From NCBI GenBank assembly GCA_900119285.1, contig FPIT01000011.1, forward strand, positions 1 to 64,000: a DNA stretch of 64,000 nucleotides, written 5' to 3'. This DNA is from Prevotellaceae bacterium HUN156. GTDB lineage: Bacteria > Bacteroidota > Bacteroidia > Bacteroidales > Bacteroidaceae. This document shows, in pieces, positions 44,529 to 53,809 of this stretch (positions are counted from its first letter, which is position 1; the number at the start of each line of letters is the position of its first letter). The notes below the pieces were generated by a model. The model worked only from the letters and a program-made list of their open reading frames with translations, was not told where the DNA came from and did no database searches. The translations under genes and the position numbers were made by a program.

Positions 44529-45332
44529 ATGAAGATATTTCTGAAGACTGAAGATGAAATAGAGCTGATGCGCCAAGCTAACCAACTCGTTGGTAAGACT
44601 CTTGGCGAGTTAGCAAAGCATATCAAGCCTGGTGTAACGACCCTCCAATTGGATAAGATTGCCGACGAATTTATTCGCGACAATGGAGCAATCCCCACAT
44701 TTAAGGGTTTCCCCAATCCTTATGGAGGGCCGTTTCCCGCCAGCATCTGCACCTCGGTAAACGATGCCGTAGTCCACGGAGTGCCTAATGACACAACGAT
44801 ATTAAAGGATGGCGACATCATTTCCGTCGACTGCGGTACGCTGCTCAATGGCTTCTGTGGTGACTCCTGCTATACATTCTGTGTCGGAGAAGTCAGCGAA
44901 GAGGTAAAAGAGTTGCTTCGCGTTACGAAGGAATCTCTATATAAAGGTATAGAGAATGCCGTAGCAGGAAAGCATCTGGGAGACATCGGTAGTGCTGTAC
45001 AAGAGCATTGCGAAGCTCATGGATATGGAGTTGTACGCGAGTTGACAGGTCACGGTATCGGTCACGAGATGCACGAAGATCCATCAGTTCCTAACTACGG
45101 ACGCAGAGGTAATGGTATCATGCTGAAAGCCAATATGTGCATCGCCATTGAGCCGATGATTACTATGGGCAAGCGCGATATCTGGTTGGACGGACAGGAT
45201 CGCTGGACTATTCGCACCCGCGATGGAAAACCAGCAGCTCACTTCGAACATACCATTGCTGTGCGCAAGGGACAGGCAGAGATATTATCTTCATTCGAAG
45301 AAGTAGAAAACATAGAAGGAAAACTATATTAG
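44529..45332 (+). CDS. map: Type I methionine aminopeptidase
   Basis: A 267-residue cytosolic enzyme that removes the initiator Met. Metal ligands sit in [18 protein letters not shown] (two Asp), [13 protein letters not shown] (His), IAIEPM (Glu) and AHFEHTIAV (Glu). Normal length and normal spc-operon place between secY and infA. Confidence 0.97.
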   Translation: MKIFLKTEDEIELMRQANQLVGKTLGELAKHIKPGVTTLQLDKIADEFIRDNGAIPTFKGFPNPYGGPFPASICTSVNDAVVHGVPNDTTILKDGDIISVDCGTLLNGFCGDSCYTFCVGEVSEEVKELLRVTKESLYKGIENAVAGKHLGDIGSAVQEHCEAHGYGVVRELTGHGIGHEMHEDPSVPNYGRRGNGIMLKANMCIAIEPMITMGKRDIWLDGQDRWTIRTRDGKPAAHFEHTIAVRKGQAEILSSFEEVENIEGKLY

Positions 45333-45337
45333 CATTT

Positions 45338-45556
45338 ATGGCAAAACAAGGAGCTATTGAGCAAGACGGAACAATCGTAGAAGCATTATCAAATGCTATG
45401 TTCCGAGTAGAATTAGAGAATGGAGTGCCCATCATCGCCCACATCTCGGGTAAGATGCGTATGCACTACATTAAGATACTTCCTGGTGACAAGGTCAAAG
45501 TAGAGATGAGTCCCTACGACCTGACTAAAGGACGAATTGTATTTAGATACAAATAA
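45338..45556 (+). CDS. infA: Translation initiation factor IF-1
   Basis: The 72-residue S1-fold factor that blocks the A site during initiation. [20 protein letters not shown], then [20 protein letters not shown] and [20 protein letters not shown] are diagnostic. It lies 5 bases after map. Confidence 0.98.
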   Translation: MAKQGAIEQDGTIVEALSNAMFRVELENGVPIIAHISGKMRMHYIKILPGDKVKVEMSPYDLTKGRIVFRYK

Positions 45557-45573
45557 ATAGGAGACCAAATAAA

Positions 45574-45690
45574 ATGAAGACAAGAGCATCATTGAAGAAG
45601 CGTACTCCCGACTGCAAAATCGTACGTCGTAAGGGTCGTTTGTTCGTAATTAACAAGAAGAACCCTAAGTACAAGATGCGTCAGGGTTAA
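45574..45690 (+). CDS. rpmJ: 50S ribosomal protein L36, zinc-free type
   Basis: A 38-residue bL36 protein. [20 protein letters not shown] opens it and NPKYKMRQG ends it. Only one of the usual four Cys/His zinc ligands remains, so this is the zinc-independent form, matching the zinc-free S14. GGAG precedes the start. Confidence 0.95.
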   Translation: MKTRASLKKRTPDCKIVRRKGRLFVINKKNPKYKMRQG

Positions 45691-45742
45691 AGTTTTATGT
45701 TAAATAAGCATAAAAAGGTAGCGGAGTCTCGGAAATTCTGCG

Positions 45743-45750
45743 TACCTTTG
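45743..45750 (+). promoter_or_regulatory. Internal promoter before rpsM
   Basis: TACCTTTG, 55 bases before rpsM within a 114-base gap after rpmJ. It probably gives an extra transcript for rpsM-rpsK-rpsD-rpoA-rplQ. Confidence 0.7.
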
Positions 45751-45804
45751 CATGCTTTTTAGCAAAAATTCGAATTTTATTATCATTATTTTTTAGTTTA
45801 ACAA

Positions 45805-46185
45805 ATGGCAATAAGAATTGTTGGAGTAGATTTGCCCCAAGAGAAGCGTGGCGAAATCGCATTGACCTATATCTATGGTATCGGTCGAAGTAGTTCAGCA
45901 AAGATTTTGGACAAGGCCGGCGTGAGCCGCGACCTGAAAGTCAACGAATGGAGTGACGACCAGGCTGCCAAGATCCGTGAAATTATCGGCGCTGAATTCA
46001 AAGTAGAAGGTGATCTTCGTAGTGAGATCCAGTTGAATATCAAGCGACTGATGGATATTGGTTGCTATCGTGGAGTCCGTCATCGTAACGGTCTGCCTGT
46101 ACGTGGTCAGAGCACAAAGAACAATGCTCGTACTCGTAAGGGTAAGAAGAAGACTGTTGCTAACAAGAAGAAGGCCACGAAGTAA
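45805..46185 (+). CDS. rpsM: 30S ribosomal protein S13
   Basis: The 126-residue uS13 protein of the 30S head, contacting L5 and t[23 protein letters not shown], then [19 protein letters not shown] and [20 protein letters not shown] are diagnostic. Confidence 0.98.
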   Translation: MAIRIVGVDLPQEKRGEIALTYIYGIGRSSSAKILDKAGVSRDLKVNEWSDDQAAKIREIIGAEFKVEGDLRSEIQLNIKRLMDIGCYRGVRHRNGLPVRGQSTKNNARTRKGKKKTVANKKKATK

Positions 46186-46221
46186 TTCTATTAAACATTA
46201 ACTTTAAAGATTAAAAGAATT

Positions 46222-46611
46222 ATGGCAAAGAAAACAGTCACTTCAAAGAAGCGTAACGTGAAGGTTAGCGCCATCGGCCAGCTCCACGTACACAGCTCTT
46301 TCAATAACATCATTGTATCTCTCGCTAATGACGAGGGTCAGATTATTTCTTGGTCTTCAGCCGGTAAGATGGGCTTCCGTGGTTCTAAGAAGAACACACC
46401 ATATGCTGCCCAGATGGCTGCCGAGGATTGCGCTAAGGTCGCTTTTGATCTTGGTCTGCGCAAGGTGAAGGCTTACGTTAAGGGTCCCGGTAACGGTCGT
46501 GAGTCTGCTATCCGTGCCGTACATGGTGCAGGTATCGAGGTAGTAGAGATTGTAGACGTTACTCCACTGCCACACAATGGCTGTCGTCCTCCTAAACGTC
46601 GCCGCGTATAA
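46222..46611 (+). CDS. rpsK: 30S ribosomal protein S11
   Basis: The 129-residue uS11 protein of the platform. [40 protein letters not shown] and the end [17 protein letters not shown] are diagnostic. Confidence 0.98.
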   Translation: MAKKTVTSKKRNVKVSAIGQLHVHSSFNNIIVSLANDEGQIISWSSAGKMGFRGSKKNTPYAAQMAAEDCAKVAFDLGLRKVKAYVKGPGNGRESAIRAVHGAGIEVVEIVDVTPLPHNGCRPPKRRRV

Positions 46612-46645
46612 TCACAACTAGTCACAAAGAATTTATTTTTATATT

Positions 46646-47254
46646 ATGGCAAGATATATTGGACCGAAATCAAAAATTGCCCGCCGATTTGGAGAAGCCA
46701 TCTTCGGCCCGGACAAAGTTTTGTCTAGGAGAAACTTCCCTCCTGGACAGCATGGCAACAACCGTCGCCGCAAGCAGTCGGAGTATGCTGTCATGTTGGC
46801 AGAGAAGCAGAAAGCCAAGTACACTTATGGTGTTCTTGAGCGCCAGTTCCGTATTCTGTTCGAGAAGGCCGCTAAGGCTGAGGGTATCACCGGTGAGGTG
46901 CTGCTCCAGTTGCTTGAGAGCCGTCTGGACAATGTAGTATATCGTCTTGGTATTGCTCCAACCCGCGCTGCTGCTCGTCAGCTCGTTGGTCACAAGCACA
47001 TTACTGTTGACGGTAAGGTTGTCAACATTCCTTCTTTCCAGGTTAAGCCTGGAATGATTGTTGCCGTTCGCGAGAAGGCTAAGTCTCTCGAAGTTATCGA
47101 GGCTGCACTTGCAGGTTTCAACCACAGCAAGTATCCTTGGATTGAGTGGGACGAGGCTCAGAAGGGTGGTAAGTTCCTCCACATGCCTGAGCGCGCAGAC
47201 ATTCCCGAGAACATTAAGGAACAGTCAATCGTTGAGTTGTACTCTAAGAACTAA
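46646..47254 (+). CDS. rpsD: 30S ribosomal protein S4
   Basis: The 202-residue uS4 protein, a primary 16S 5'-domain binder that autoregulates the alpha operon in some bacteria. It has [20 protein letters not shown], then an S4 RNA-binding domain ([40 protein letters not shown]). Confidence 0.98.
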   Translation: MARYIGPKSKIARRFGEAIFGPDKVLSRRNFPPGQHGNNRRRKQSEYAVMLAEKQKAKYTYGVLERQFRILFEKAAKAEGITGEVLLQLLESRLDNVVYRLGIAPTRAAARQLVGHKHITVDGKVVNIPSFQVKPGMIVAVREKAKSLEVIEAALAGFNHSKYPWIEWDEAQKGGKFLHMPERADIPENIKEQSIVELYSKN

Positions 47255-47268
47255 AATCATTTAAATTA

Positions 47269-48261
47269 ATGGCGATATTAGCATTTCAAAAACCTGATAA
47301 AGTCGTAATGTTGGAGGCTACGGACAAGTTCGGTAAATTCGAATTCCGTCCTTTGGAGCCCGGTTTCGGCGTTACCATCGGTAATGCCCTGCGCCGCATT
47401 CTTCTTTCTTCACTTGAGGGTTATGCCATCAATACTATCCGTATTGCAGGCGTAGAGCATGAGTTCTCATCAGTACCTGGTGTAAAGGAAGATGTAACCA
47501 ACATTATCTTGAACCTGAAGCAAGTTAGGTTCAAGCAAGTAGTGGAAGAATTCGAGAACGAGAAAGTCTCCATCACTGTCGAGAATTCTACCGAGTTTAA
47601 AGCCGGTGATATAGGCAAGTATCTGACTGGATTTGAAGTGTTAAATCCCGATTTGGTGATTTGTCATTTAGATTCCAAAGCTTCGATGCAGATTGACCTG
47701 ACTATCAATAAGGGCCGCGGCTACGTTCCCGCTGATGAGAATCGCGAGTTCTGTACCGATGTCAACGTGATAGCCATTGACTCAATCTACACTCCAATCC
47801 GTAACGTTAAGTATAGCGTAGAGCCTTATCGTGTTGAGCAGAAGACTGACTACGATAAGCTCGTGCTTGAGGTAACAACGGATGGTTCCATTCACCCGAA
47901 GGATGCCCTGAAAGAGGCTGCCAAGATTCTCATCTATCACTTCATGCTCTTCTCTGATGAGAAGATTACACTGGAGAACACTGATGTAGAGGGTAACCAG
48001 GAGTTCGATGAGGAAGTACTGCACATGCGCCAGTTGCTGAAGACTAAGTTGGTAGATATGAACCTCTCAGTTCGTGCTCTCAACTGTCTGAAGGCTGCTG
48101 ATGTAGAGACCCTTGGTGATCTCGTACAGTACAACAAGACCGACCTCCTCAAGTTCCGCAACTTCGGTAAGAAATCGCTCACTGAGCTTGATGATTTGCT
48201 CGAGAGTCTGAATCTGTCGTTTGGAACTGATATTTCAAAGTACAAACTGGACAAAGAATAA
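47269..48261 (+). CDS. rpoA: RNA polymerase alpha subunit
   Basis: A 330-residue protein. The N-terminal domain drives enzyme assembly ([20 protein letters not shown]) and the C-terminal domain binds UP elements and activators ([39 protein letters not shown]). Full length and in the normal place between rpsD and rplQ. Confidence 0.98.
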   Translation: MAILAFQKPDKVVMLEATDKFGKFEFRPLEPGFGVTIGNALRRILLSSLEGYAINTIRIAGVEHEFSSVPGVKEDVTNIILNLKQVRFKQVVEEFENEKVSITVENSTEFKAGDIGKYLTGFEVLNPDLVICHLDSKASMQIDLTINKGRGYVPADENREFCTDVNVIAIDSIYTPIRNVKYSVEPYRVEQKTDYDKLVLEVTTDGSIHPKDALKEAAKILIYHFMLFSDEKITLENTDVEGNQEFDEEVLHMRQLLKTKLVDMNLSVRALNCLKAADVETLGDLVQYNKTDLLKFRNFGKKSLTELDDLLESLNLSFGTDISKYKLDKE

Positions 48262-48300
48262 TTGGCAATTGATAATTGACAGTTGATAGTTGTCCACAAA
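48262..48300. repeat. TTGATAATTGACAGTTGA-type repeat in the rpoA-rplQ gap
   Basis: AATTGGCAATTGATAATTGA followed by CAGTTGATAGTTG gives degenerate 7-9 nt units of the same kind as the heptamer arrays elsewhere. A short TTAATTGATAATTGAAAT version lies between rplD and rplW (35371-35388). Confidence 0.55.
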
Positions 48301-48316
48301 AGAAAAAAAGTAAAAA

Positions 48317-48826
48317 ATGAGACACGGAAAGAAATTCAATCATCTGGGCCGTACTGCTGATCACCGCCGTGCCATGCTTGCCAACATGGCCATCTCTCTG
48401 ATCATGCACAAAAGAATCACTACGACCCTCGCCAAGGCAAAGGCACTTAAGAAATATGTTGAGCCACTCATCACGCGCTCAAAGGACGATAGCACCAACA
48501 GCCGTCGTGTTGTATTCAGCTACCTGCAGAACAAAGAGGCTCTGAAAGAGCTCTTCGGTATCGTAGCTCAGAAGGTCGGTGACCGTCCCGGTGGTTACAC
48601 CCGCATCATCAAGCTTGGAAGCCGTCAGGGCGACGCTGCTGATATCGCTTTCATCGAGCTTGTTGACTTCGATGAGAATATGCTCAAGACTCCTAAGGCA
48701 GAGAAGAAGACTCGTCGTTCACGCAAGGCTGCTCCTAAGACCGAGGCTCCCGCAGTAGAGGAGGCTCCTAAGGCTGAGGAAGCTCCTGCTGCCGAGGCTG
48801 CTGCTGAAGAGGCAAAGGCTGAGTAA
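48317..48826 (+). CDS. rplQ: 50S ribosomal protein L17 with acidic/alanine-rich tail
   Basis: A 169-residue bL17 protein. The core [40 protein letters not shown] and [20 protein letters not shown] is normal. The last 45 residues form an Ala/Glu/Pro/Lys-rich tail ([20 protein letters not shown] and flanks) absent from the E. coli protein. Last gene of the ribosomal block. Confidence 0.97.
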   Translation: MRHGKKFNHLGRTADHRRAMLANMAISLIMHKRITTTLAKAKALKKYVEPLITRSKDDSTNSRRVVFSYLQNKEALKELFGIVAQKVGDRPGGYTRIIKLGSRQGDAADIAFIELVDFDENMLKTPKAEKKTRRSRKAAPKTEAPAVEEAPKAEEAPAAEAAAEEAKAE

Positions 48827-48853
48827 TATTTCGATTGAAAGATCTCAATAGAG

Positions 48854-48889
48854 TAGGGCGTTGTCATTCGACAACGCCCTATTTCTTTG
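48854..48889. terminator. Terminator of the ribosomal block
   Basis: TAGGGCGTTGTC and GACAACGCCCTA form a 12-bp stem with a short loop, followed by TTTCTTTG. It also faces the convergent GH31 gene. Confidence 0.9.
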
Positions 48890-48926
48890 TTTTGTATTTC
48901 TTTTGTAGAAAAGAAACTCTTCTACC

Positions 48927-51395
48927 TTATTTGATAGAAGAGTTGATGGCTTTTCCTGTGTATTGTACCTCACGTTGGGTGGTAGTGCCATTGTGGTGAT
49001 GCAGGATGATGCGGAAGGTCTGCTTTTCAGGCATACCCTCGTAACTGCCTTCGCGCTGGCCGATAGTCAGTGTGTGGCGCTTGTTATTCCAGTCTAGTTG
49101 TATGCGCTGGCATAGGCCCTGCTCATAGCGATACGAGTCGTTCTCATCGCTATAAAGGGTGAAGTGTGCGTCGTTGCCAGGATAGATATGTATATCGATA
49201 GTCTTTCCTTTGCTTTCGCTTGCATATTGCACTACGGGTCCCATGGGCAGGATGCTGCCTTCGCGCACAAATACCGGCAGTTTGTCTATCGCTGCGTCAG
49301 CCATGATGCGCTGTCCGCCCTCATACACTTTTCCTGTCCAGAAGTCAAACCATTTGTTATCCCCCTTCTTAGGCAGATATACACTGCGCTGTTTCGCTAC
49401 CGTGAGGGGCTTAGAACCACTCTCGTAGTACATCGGTGTGGTGATAGGACATACCAGCAGCGAAGGACCGAACATAAACTCATCTTTCAAGTCTAGCACC
49501 TCTGCATCGTTCGCAAAGTCGAACGCTAGCAGGCGAGTCATTGTATAGCGCTGGTTGGTTACCTCGTCGGCCATTGAGTAGATATAAGGCAACAACTGAT
49601 AGCGCAAGTGTATCATCTTTAGTATTGCCTCATAGAAAGGTTCCCCCTCCTTACCGAAGTTCCATATCTCGCGCGGTGTATCAGTGCCGTGACTGCGCAG
49701 TAACGGTAAGAACGTAGCATATTGGAACATGCGCGTGTAGAACTCGCGATAGCCTAAGTCGTTGACACCCGCCTGGAAGGCTCCATCGTGGAACCATCGT
49801 GGGTCTTTTGTCGTGAAGAATGCTCCCACATCCACCGTCCAGTAGTTGCAACCAGTAGCCATGAAGTTCAGTCCTGCGGGAATCTGTTGTGCAAACGACT
49901 TCCATGAGGCATGCGTGTCGCCATTCCAAGTGATGGTGGCATAGCGCTGTTGTCCTGCAAAGCTAGAGCGTGTCAGATTCACCACACGCTTCTCGCTGGT
50001 GGTCAGTCGTTGGTTCTCGTAGAGTCCTCGTGAGTGGTTCAGTGAGAATACAGCGGCACGTTCGGCTCCCAAAGCATCGCTCAGCAGTTGCGTGTTACCC
50101 TGCCAGCGCTCCTTGTGGTTGTCCCACCCATAACTCTTCGGGCGCATGTTCCAGTCGGCATCCAGTGGCTCAGTACAGTCGCACCACCACGCATCAAAAC
50201 CCTGACTGAAGAACTCATCGTTCACATACTTCCAATAGTGGCGTCGAGCCAATGGGTTGAAGGCGTCATATACCGAGTGCGACAACATCATGCCACGCTG
50301 TGCAAAGTCGTCAGCCTGTGGACAGTAGCTTGGGTTGGGCCATATCGATACCATCAGGTGCGCATTTATGGCGTGTATGGAGTCGGCCAACAGCTTACGA
50401 TTAGGATAGTAGCGAGGGTCCATCTTGATGTATCCCCATCCCTGTGGCCAGTAGTTCCAGTCTTGTACGATAACATCCAGAGGCACCTGTCTGCGGCGAT
50501 ACTCTGCCACTACCGACATCAGCTCGTCAGAACTAGTATAGCGCTCTTTCGACTGGATATAGCCAAACATATACTGTGGCAACATGGGTACGTCGCCCGT
50601 TAGCAGTCGATATTGACTTACCACGCGGTCCATCGTTGCTCCCTTCATCATGTAGTAGTCTATCTCCTTTGCGGCCTCCAGCTCCACATAACTATCCTTG
50701 CCTTCATCCGTAAACAGCATGCTGCATCCCGCATCAAACAGCAGACCATACCCTGCTGTCGAATTGATAACGGGCACCATCGCCTTCAGGTTGTGCTGAC
50801 AAAGGTATTGTGTCTTGCCTCGCAAGTTCAGATAGTCCTCCATGTGCGAACCTAGTCCGTATAGCGCTTCTCCATTTTGGAATACAAAGTGGTTGCTCAG
50901 TTTCCATGTATATCCGATGGTATCTCTTCGCAACACATCCATCACCTCCTTCTTTCCGTCGGCCGTCTCTACGGTGCGCTTCGTCTTCTCGTCGTAGGTA
51001 ACCTTCTCCTCCACGATGCGCTCGCAGTGACGAGGACTATTGGCTTCTTGCAATAGCAAGCGTCCCGTCTTGGTGTCGTAGAAGCTGATGGCTTGCGTCT
51101 TCAGGTCAATGTTTACTGATACGCTGTCGGAAGTGGCAACAACCCTTCCTTTCTCCTCCTTGATAGTAAATGGTATTCTCTCCTCCTTGCGCTCCAAGCA
51201 TGCTATTGTGCCATTGCCCAAGAAGGTTGTTTCCTGGGTATAGCGCACCCTCACGATGTCGGGTGTGATAAAGTCGATACGTAGGTTACCTTTAGGTGAT
51301 GATAGGTTAATACCAGTTTGCGTTCTCACGTAGTCTGCGGCTTGTAGTGAAACAGATACCAAACAAGTCAGCAATAATATTCTCCACTTTTTCAT
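48927..51395 (-). CDS. Glycoside hydrolase family 31 (alpha-glucosidase/alpha-xylosidase type)
   Basis: An 822-residue exported enzyme with a signal peptide (MKKWRILLLTCLVSVSLQAA). The GH31 barrel carries the nucleophile Asp in FDAWWCDCTEP and the acid/base Asp in ITWNGDTHASW. An N-terminal beta-sandwich (YALGSHMEDYLNLRG-like LYGLGSHMEDYLNLR) and a C-terminal beta-domain are present. Members cleave alpha-linked glucose or xylose from oligosaccharides. Alpha-xylosidase activity on xyloglucan fragments is one option but cannot be told from sequence alone. No SusC/SusD pair is adjacent. The promoter box ends only four bases before the ATG. Confidence 0.88.
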   Translation of the reverse strand: MKKWRILLLTCLVSVSLQAADYVRTQTGINLSSPKGNLRIDFITPDIVRVRYTQETTFLGNGTIACLERKEERIPFTIKEEKGRVVATSDSVSVNIDLKTQAISFYDTKTGRLLLQEANSPRHCERIVEEKVTYDEKTKRTVETADGKKEVMDVLRRDTIGYTWKLSNHFVFQNGEALYGLGSHMEDYLNLRGKTQYLCQHNLKAMVPVINSTAGYGLLFDAGCSMLFTDEGKDSYVELEAAKEIDYYMMKGATMDRVVSQYRLLTGDVPMLPQYMFGYIQSKERYTSSDELMSVVAEYRRRQVPLDVIVQDWNYWPQGWGYIKMDPRYYPNRKLLADSIHAINAHLMVSIWPNPSYCPQADDFAQRGMMLSHSVYDAFNPLARRHYWKYVNDEFFSQGFDAWWCDCTEPLDADWNMRPKSYGWDNHKERWQGNTQLLSDALGAERAAVFSLNHSRGLYENQRLTTSEKRVVNLTRSSFAGQQRYATITWNGDTHASWKSFAQQIPAGLNFMATGCNYWTVDVGAFFTTKDPRWFHDGAFQAGVNDLGYREFYTRMFQYATFLPLLRSHGTDTPREIWNFGKEGEPFYEAILKMIHLRYQLLPYIYSMADEVTNQRYTMTRLLAFDFANDAEVLDLKDEFMFGPSLLVCPITTPMYYESGSKPLTVAKQRSVYLPKKGDNKWFDFWTGKVYEGGQRIMADAAIDKLPVFVREGSILPMGPVVQYASESKGKTIDIHIYPGNDAHFTLYSDENDSYRYEQGLCQRIQLDWNNKRHTLTIGQREGSYEGMPEKQTFRIILHHHNGTTTQREVQYTGKAINSSIK

Positions 51396-51399
51396 AGTG

Positions 51400-51407
51400 C
51401 AAAGATA
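51400..51407 (-). promoter_or_regulatory. -7 box of the GH31 gene
   Basis: TATCTTTG on the minus strand, with four bases (CACT) between it and ATG 51395. Transcription would therefore start at or next to the start codon. Confidence 0.75.
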
Positions 51408-51519
51408 TAAAAAGTTCTCAAAAAGTCCTCCTTTACTCGTTGTCTTTTCGTAATTATTAACCCTTTATCGCTGATTCTCAATCAGCCTTTTGGCCTTCAT
51501 GCTGATTGCCAAGAGAATT

Positions 51520-51585
51520 ATGCGTAAATTCTCCTTGAATTATGCGTAAATTCGTCGAGTATTATGCGTAAATACTCCGAGCAGT
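51520..51585. repeat. 22-nt tandem repeat ATGCGTAAAT, locus 2
   Basis: Three adjacent 22-nt units all begin ATGCGTAAAT and vary after position 10. They are nearly the same as the units at 32408-32473, about 19 kb away. Confidence 0.85.
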
Positions 51586-51586
51586 T

Positions 51587-51758
51587 GACTTTATCGAAAA
51601 TACTCTCTCGATATTAAACATTAAAAAATATGTTTTTTATTTTGTATTGTGCTCACTTATTAGTATCTCTGACTTTGTCGAAGATACTTTTGTTCGACAA
51701 TAAAAAACAAAAAATAACTTTATTTGTTTTGTATTGTGCTCACTTATTCGTATCTTTG
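51587..51758 (+). repeat. Tandem duplication of a promoter segment
   Basis: Copy 1 (51587-51670) and copy 2 (51671-51758) both begin GACTTTRTCGAARATAC and end with TTTGTATTGTGCTCACTTAT, then -7 sequences TATCTCTG (copy 1, one mismatch at a conserved T) and TATCTTTG (copy 2, intact, 51751-51758). The second drives the PLP-enzyme gene. Confidence 0.8.
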
Positions 51759-51782
51759 CAGGCTGAAATAAAATAACATACA

Positions 51783-52826
51783 ATGAATTATCTTGATAGA
51801 AACGAATTCAATTTTGAGCCAAGCCAGAAGGTGCTTGACGCTGTAAAGAACTTCGATGCTAAGGATTTGTGCTTCTATACCCGCATCTACGACCAGGGTA
51901 AGAAGAGCGTCATCTCTGTACGCGTCAGCGAGATTTACGGTGTACCTGAAGAACAGGTGCTGTTGGCCTATGGTGGTGAGGACATTTTGAAGAATGCCAT
52001 ACACTATTTCCTGACCAAGGGTGATAACAAGAAGATCTTGATTCCAGAGTTCTCTTGGTGGTACTACAACCGTGTAGCCAGCGAGTGCGATGGTGAGTTC
52101 GAGATGTATCCCCTGTATGAGCAGGAAGATACTTTTGCCTACCATGTAGATGAGGTTATCGAATATACTAACCGTATCCATCCTCGTATGCTGTTGTTGG
52201 CTTCACCTAACAATCCCACAGGTAACAGCCTTACCTCAGAGGAGATTGGTCGCATCATGGAGAATATCCCCAGCGATACAATGGTATTGGTTGACGAGGC
52301 TTACGCAAGCTTTATCACTTCAGATACAGATTATATCGCTCCTTTGGTGAACAAGTATTCTAACCTGATTATCTCTCGCACACTGTCTAAGTTCTATGGT
52401 CTGCCTGGTCTGCGTTGTGGTTTCGGCTTCATCGGTAAAGGTCATGATCAGTTCCTTAGCTATATCAACAAGTATCTAGGCTACAACCGCTTCTCAGAGG
52501 CTGTTGCTTTGGCTGCTTTGGAGAGCGATGAACACTATCGTCATGTAGCAGACGATATGGAGTGGGGACGTCAGTTGTATAAAAAAGAGTTGGGCTCTCT
52601 GCCTGGCTTCAAAGTATATAAGTCGGTTGCAAACTTCATCCTGATTAAGTATCCTATTGCTATCAAGGAATCTTTGATGGAAGCCTTGAAGGTTCAGGAC
52701 TACAAGATTAAGTTCATGGGTGATAAGGGCTTGGAAGAGTGCTTGCGTATTACGCTCGGTCGTAAGGAACAGACGCAAGTAGTTTGTGATACCATCAAGA
52801 AGTGTTACGAAGCTTACAAGAAATGA
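51783..52826 (+). CDS. PLP-dependent aminotransferase/decarboxylase of the HisC/CobD type
   Basis: A 347-residue fold-type I PLP enzyme. ASPNNPTGN, VDEAYASF and the Schiff-base Lys in SRTLSKFYGLPGLRCGFGFI are as in histidinol-phosphate aminotransferase and its relative CobD, a threonine-phosphate decarboxylase. No other histidine gene is nearby; it is the first gene of a unit with a CDP-alcohol phosphatidyltransferase-like protein and a nucleotidyltransferase. A role in making an amino-alcohol phosphate such as phosphoethanolamine is therefore inferred, but a simple aminotransferase is equally possible. Its stop overlaps the next start (ATGA). Confidence 0.8.
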   Translation: MNYLDRNEFNFEPSQKVLDAVKNFDAKDLCFYTRIYDQGKKSVISVRVSEIYGVPEEQVLLAYGGEDILKNAIHYFLTKGDNKKILIPEFSWWYYNRVASECDGEFEMYPLYEQEDTFAYHVDEVIEYTNRIHPRMLLLASPNNPTGNSLTSEEIGRIMENIPSDTMVLVDEAYASFITSDTDYIAPLVNKYSNLIISRTLSKFYGLPGLRCGFGFIGKGHDQFLSYINKYLGYNRFSEAVALAALESDEHYRHVADDMEWGRQLYKKELGSLPGFKVYKSVANFILIKYPIAIKESLMEALKVQDYKIKFMGDKGLEECLRITLGRKEQTQVVCDTIKKCYEAYKK

Positions 52827-53809
52827 CCGAAGGATTTAAAGCAACCCTGAAATCATCAGAGACGGAAGACTGGCTTGACCTCCATGTCATCCGTCCTTTC
52901 TGTTATTATTGTGCGTTGGCGTTCAATCGCTTCGACGTACATCCTAACACGGTAACCATCTGGTCTATGATTATTGGTGCTGCCAGTGCATTCTTCTTTG
53001 CCTGCGGTAGTTTCCACTATAGCGGTACGTGGGGATTGATGATGAACATCATTGCCATCGTATTGTTGATGATTGCCGATATCTTCGATTGTACTGACGG
53101 TCAGCTGGCCCGCATGTCTGGCAAGAAGAGCCGTATTGGTCGCATTCTCGATGGTGTGGCTGGTTTTGCCTGGTTCACTCCCATCTACGTAATGCTGGTA
53201 TACCGTTTCTATCTGCATCACGATATCGAGTTCGGATGGTTAGGTATAGAGAATACTACGGAGAATACGCTGATTGCTACTGGTGTTGTATTTGTACTTG
53301 GTCTTATCTCAGGTATTATGGGATTGGCTGGTCAGCAGCGCTTGGCAGATTACTATATTCAGATTCACCTTTTCTTCCTGAAAGGAGAGAAAGGCTCTGA
53401 GTTAGACAACTCAGTTCGACAGCAAGAAATCTACGACCAGATGACACCAGAGAATAGCAGCTGGGGTGAGCGCTACTTTCAGAAGTCGTACATCGACTAC
53501 ACCAAGAAGCAGGAAGGAGTTACTCCTCAGTTCCAGCGTCTGATGCAGAAACTGCGCAGTAAGTTCGGCTCTATTGACTATGTCCCAGAGACGATTCGTA
53601 AGGAGTTTCATGACTATTCCTTGCCCGTTATCTTCTGGAATGGTCTGCTGACTTTCAACTTCCGTTCTTTCTGGTTGTTCCTGTTCTGTCTGCTTGATGT
53701 TCCCGCCATGAACTTCGTGTGGGAAATAGTAGGCATGGGAATGCTATACTATTATGTAAATCGTCGTCACGAATCATTCTGTAAGAAGATAGCCGATGGT
53801 CTGGACTAA
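52823..53809 (+). CDS. CDP-alcohol phosphatidyltransferase-like membrane protein
   Basis: A 328-residue protein with about six hydrophobic segments. The family motif appears as DCTDGQLARMSGKKSRIGRI followed by LDGVAG. Thus the first three Asp are in place but the fourth, the usual catalytic base (DxxxD), is Gly. The family transfers a phospho-alcohol from a CDP carrier to a lipid or alcohol acceptor. ATG 52823 overlaps the previous stop; the longer frame is not needed. The 3' end overlaps the next gene by 14 bases. It may use another base, or act differently from classical members. Confidence 0.78.
   Translation: MTEGFKATLKSSETEDWLDLHVIRPFCYYCALAFNRFDVHPNTVTIWSMIIGAASAFFFACGSFHYSGTWGLMMNIIAIVLLMIADIFDCTDGQLARMSGKKSRIGRILDGVAGFAWFTPIYVMLVYRFYLHHDIEFGWLGIENTTENTLIATGVVFVLGLISGIMGLAGQQRLADYYIQIHLFFLKGEKGSELDNSVRQQEIYDQMTPENSSWGERYFQKSYIDYTKKQEGVTPQFQRLMQKLRSKFGSIDYVPETIRKEFHDYSLPVIFWNGLLTFNFRSFWLFLFCLLDVPAMNFVWEIVGMGMLYYYVNRRHESFCKKIADGLD

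Larger units (their letters stand above)
51396..51782. other. Spacer between GH31 and the lipid-like operon
   Basis: Contains the GH31 promoter, a CTGATT/AATCAG hairpin near 51472, a 22-nt tandem array (51520-51585) and an 84-base tandem duplication that includes the promoter of the next gene (51587-51758). No gene is recognised. Confidence 0.75.

Noticed and set aside
51783..52826. Annotation as hisC
   Set aside because: Similarity to histidinol-phosphate aminotransferase is real, but no histidine gene is linked and the operon context points to lipid headgroup chemistry, so no symbol was assigned.
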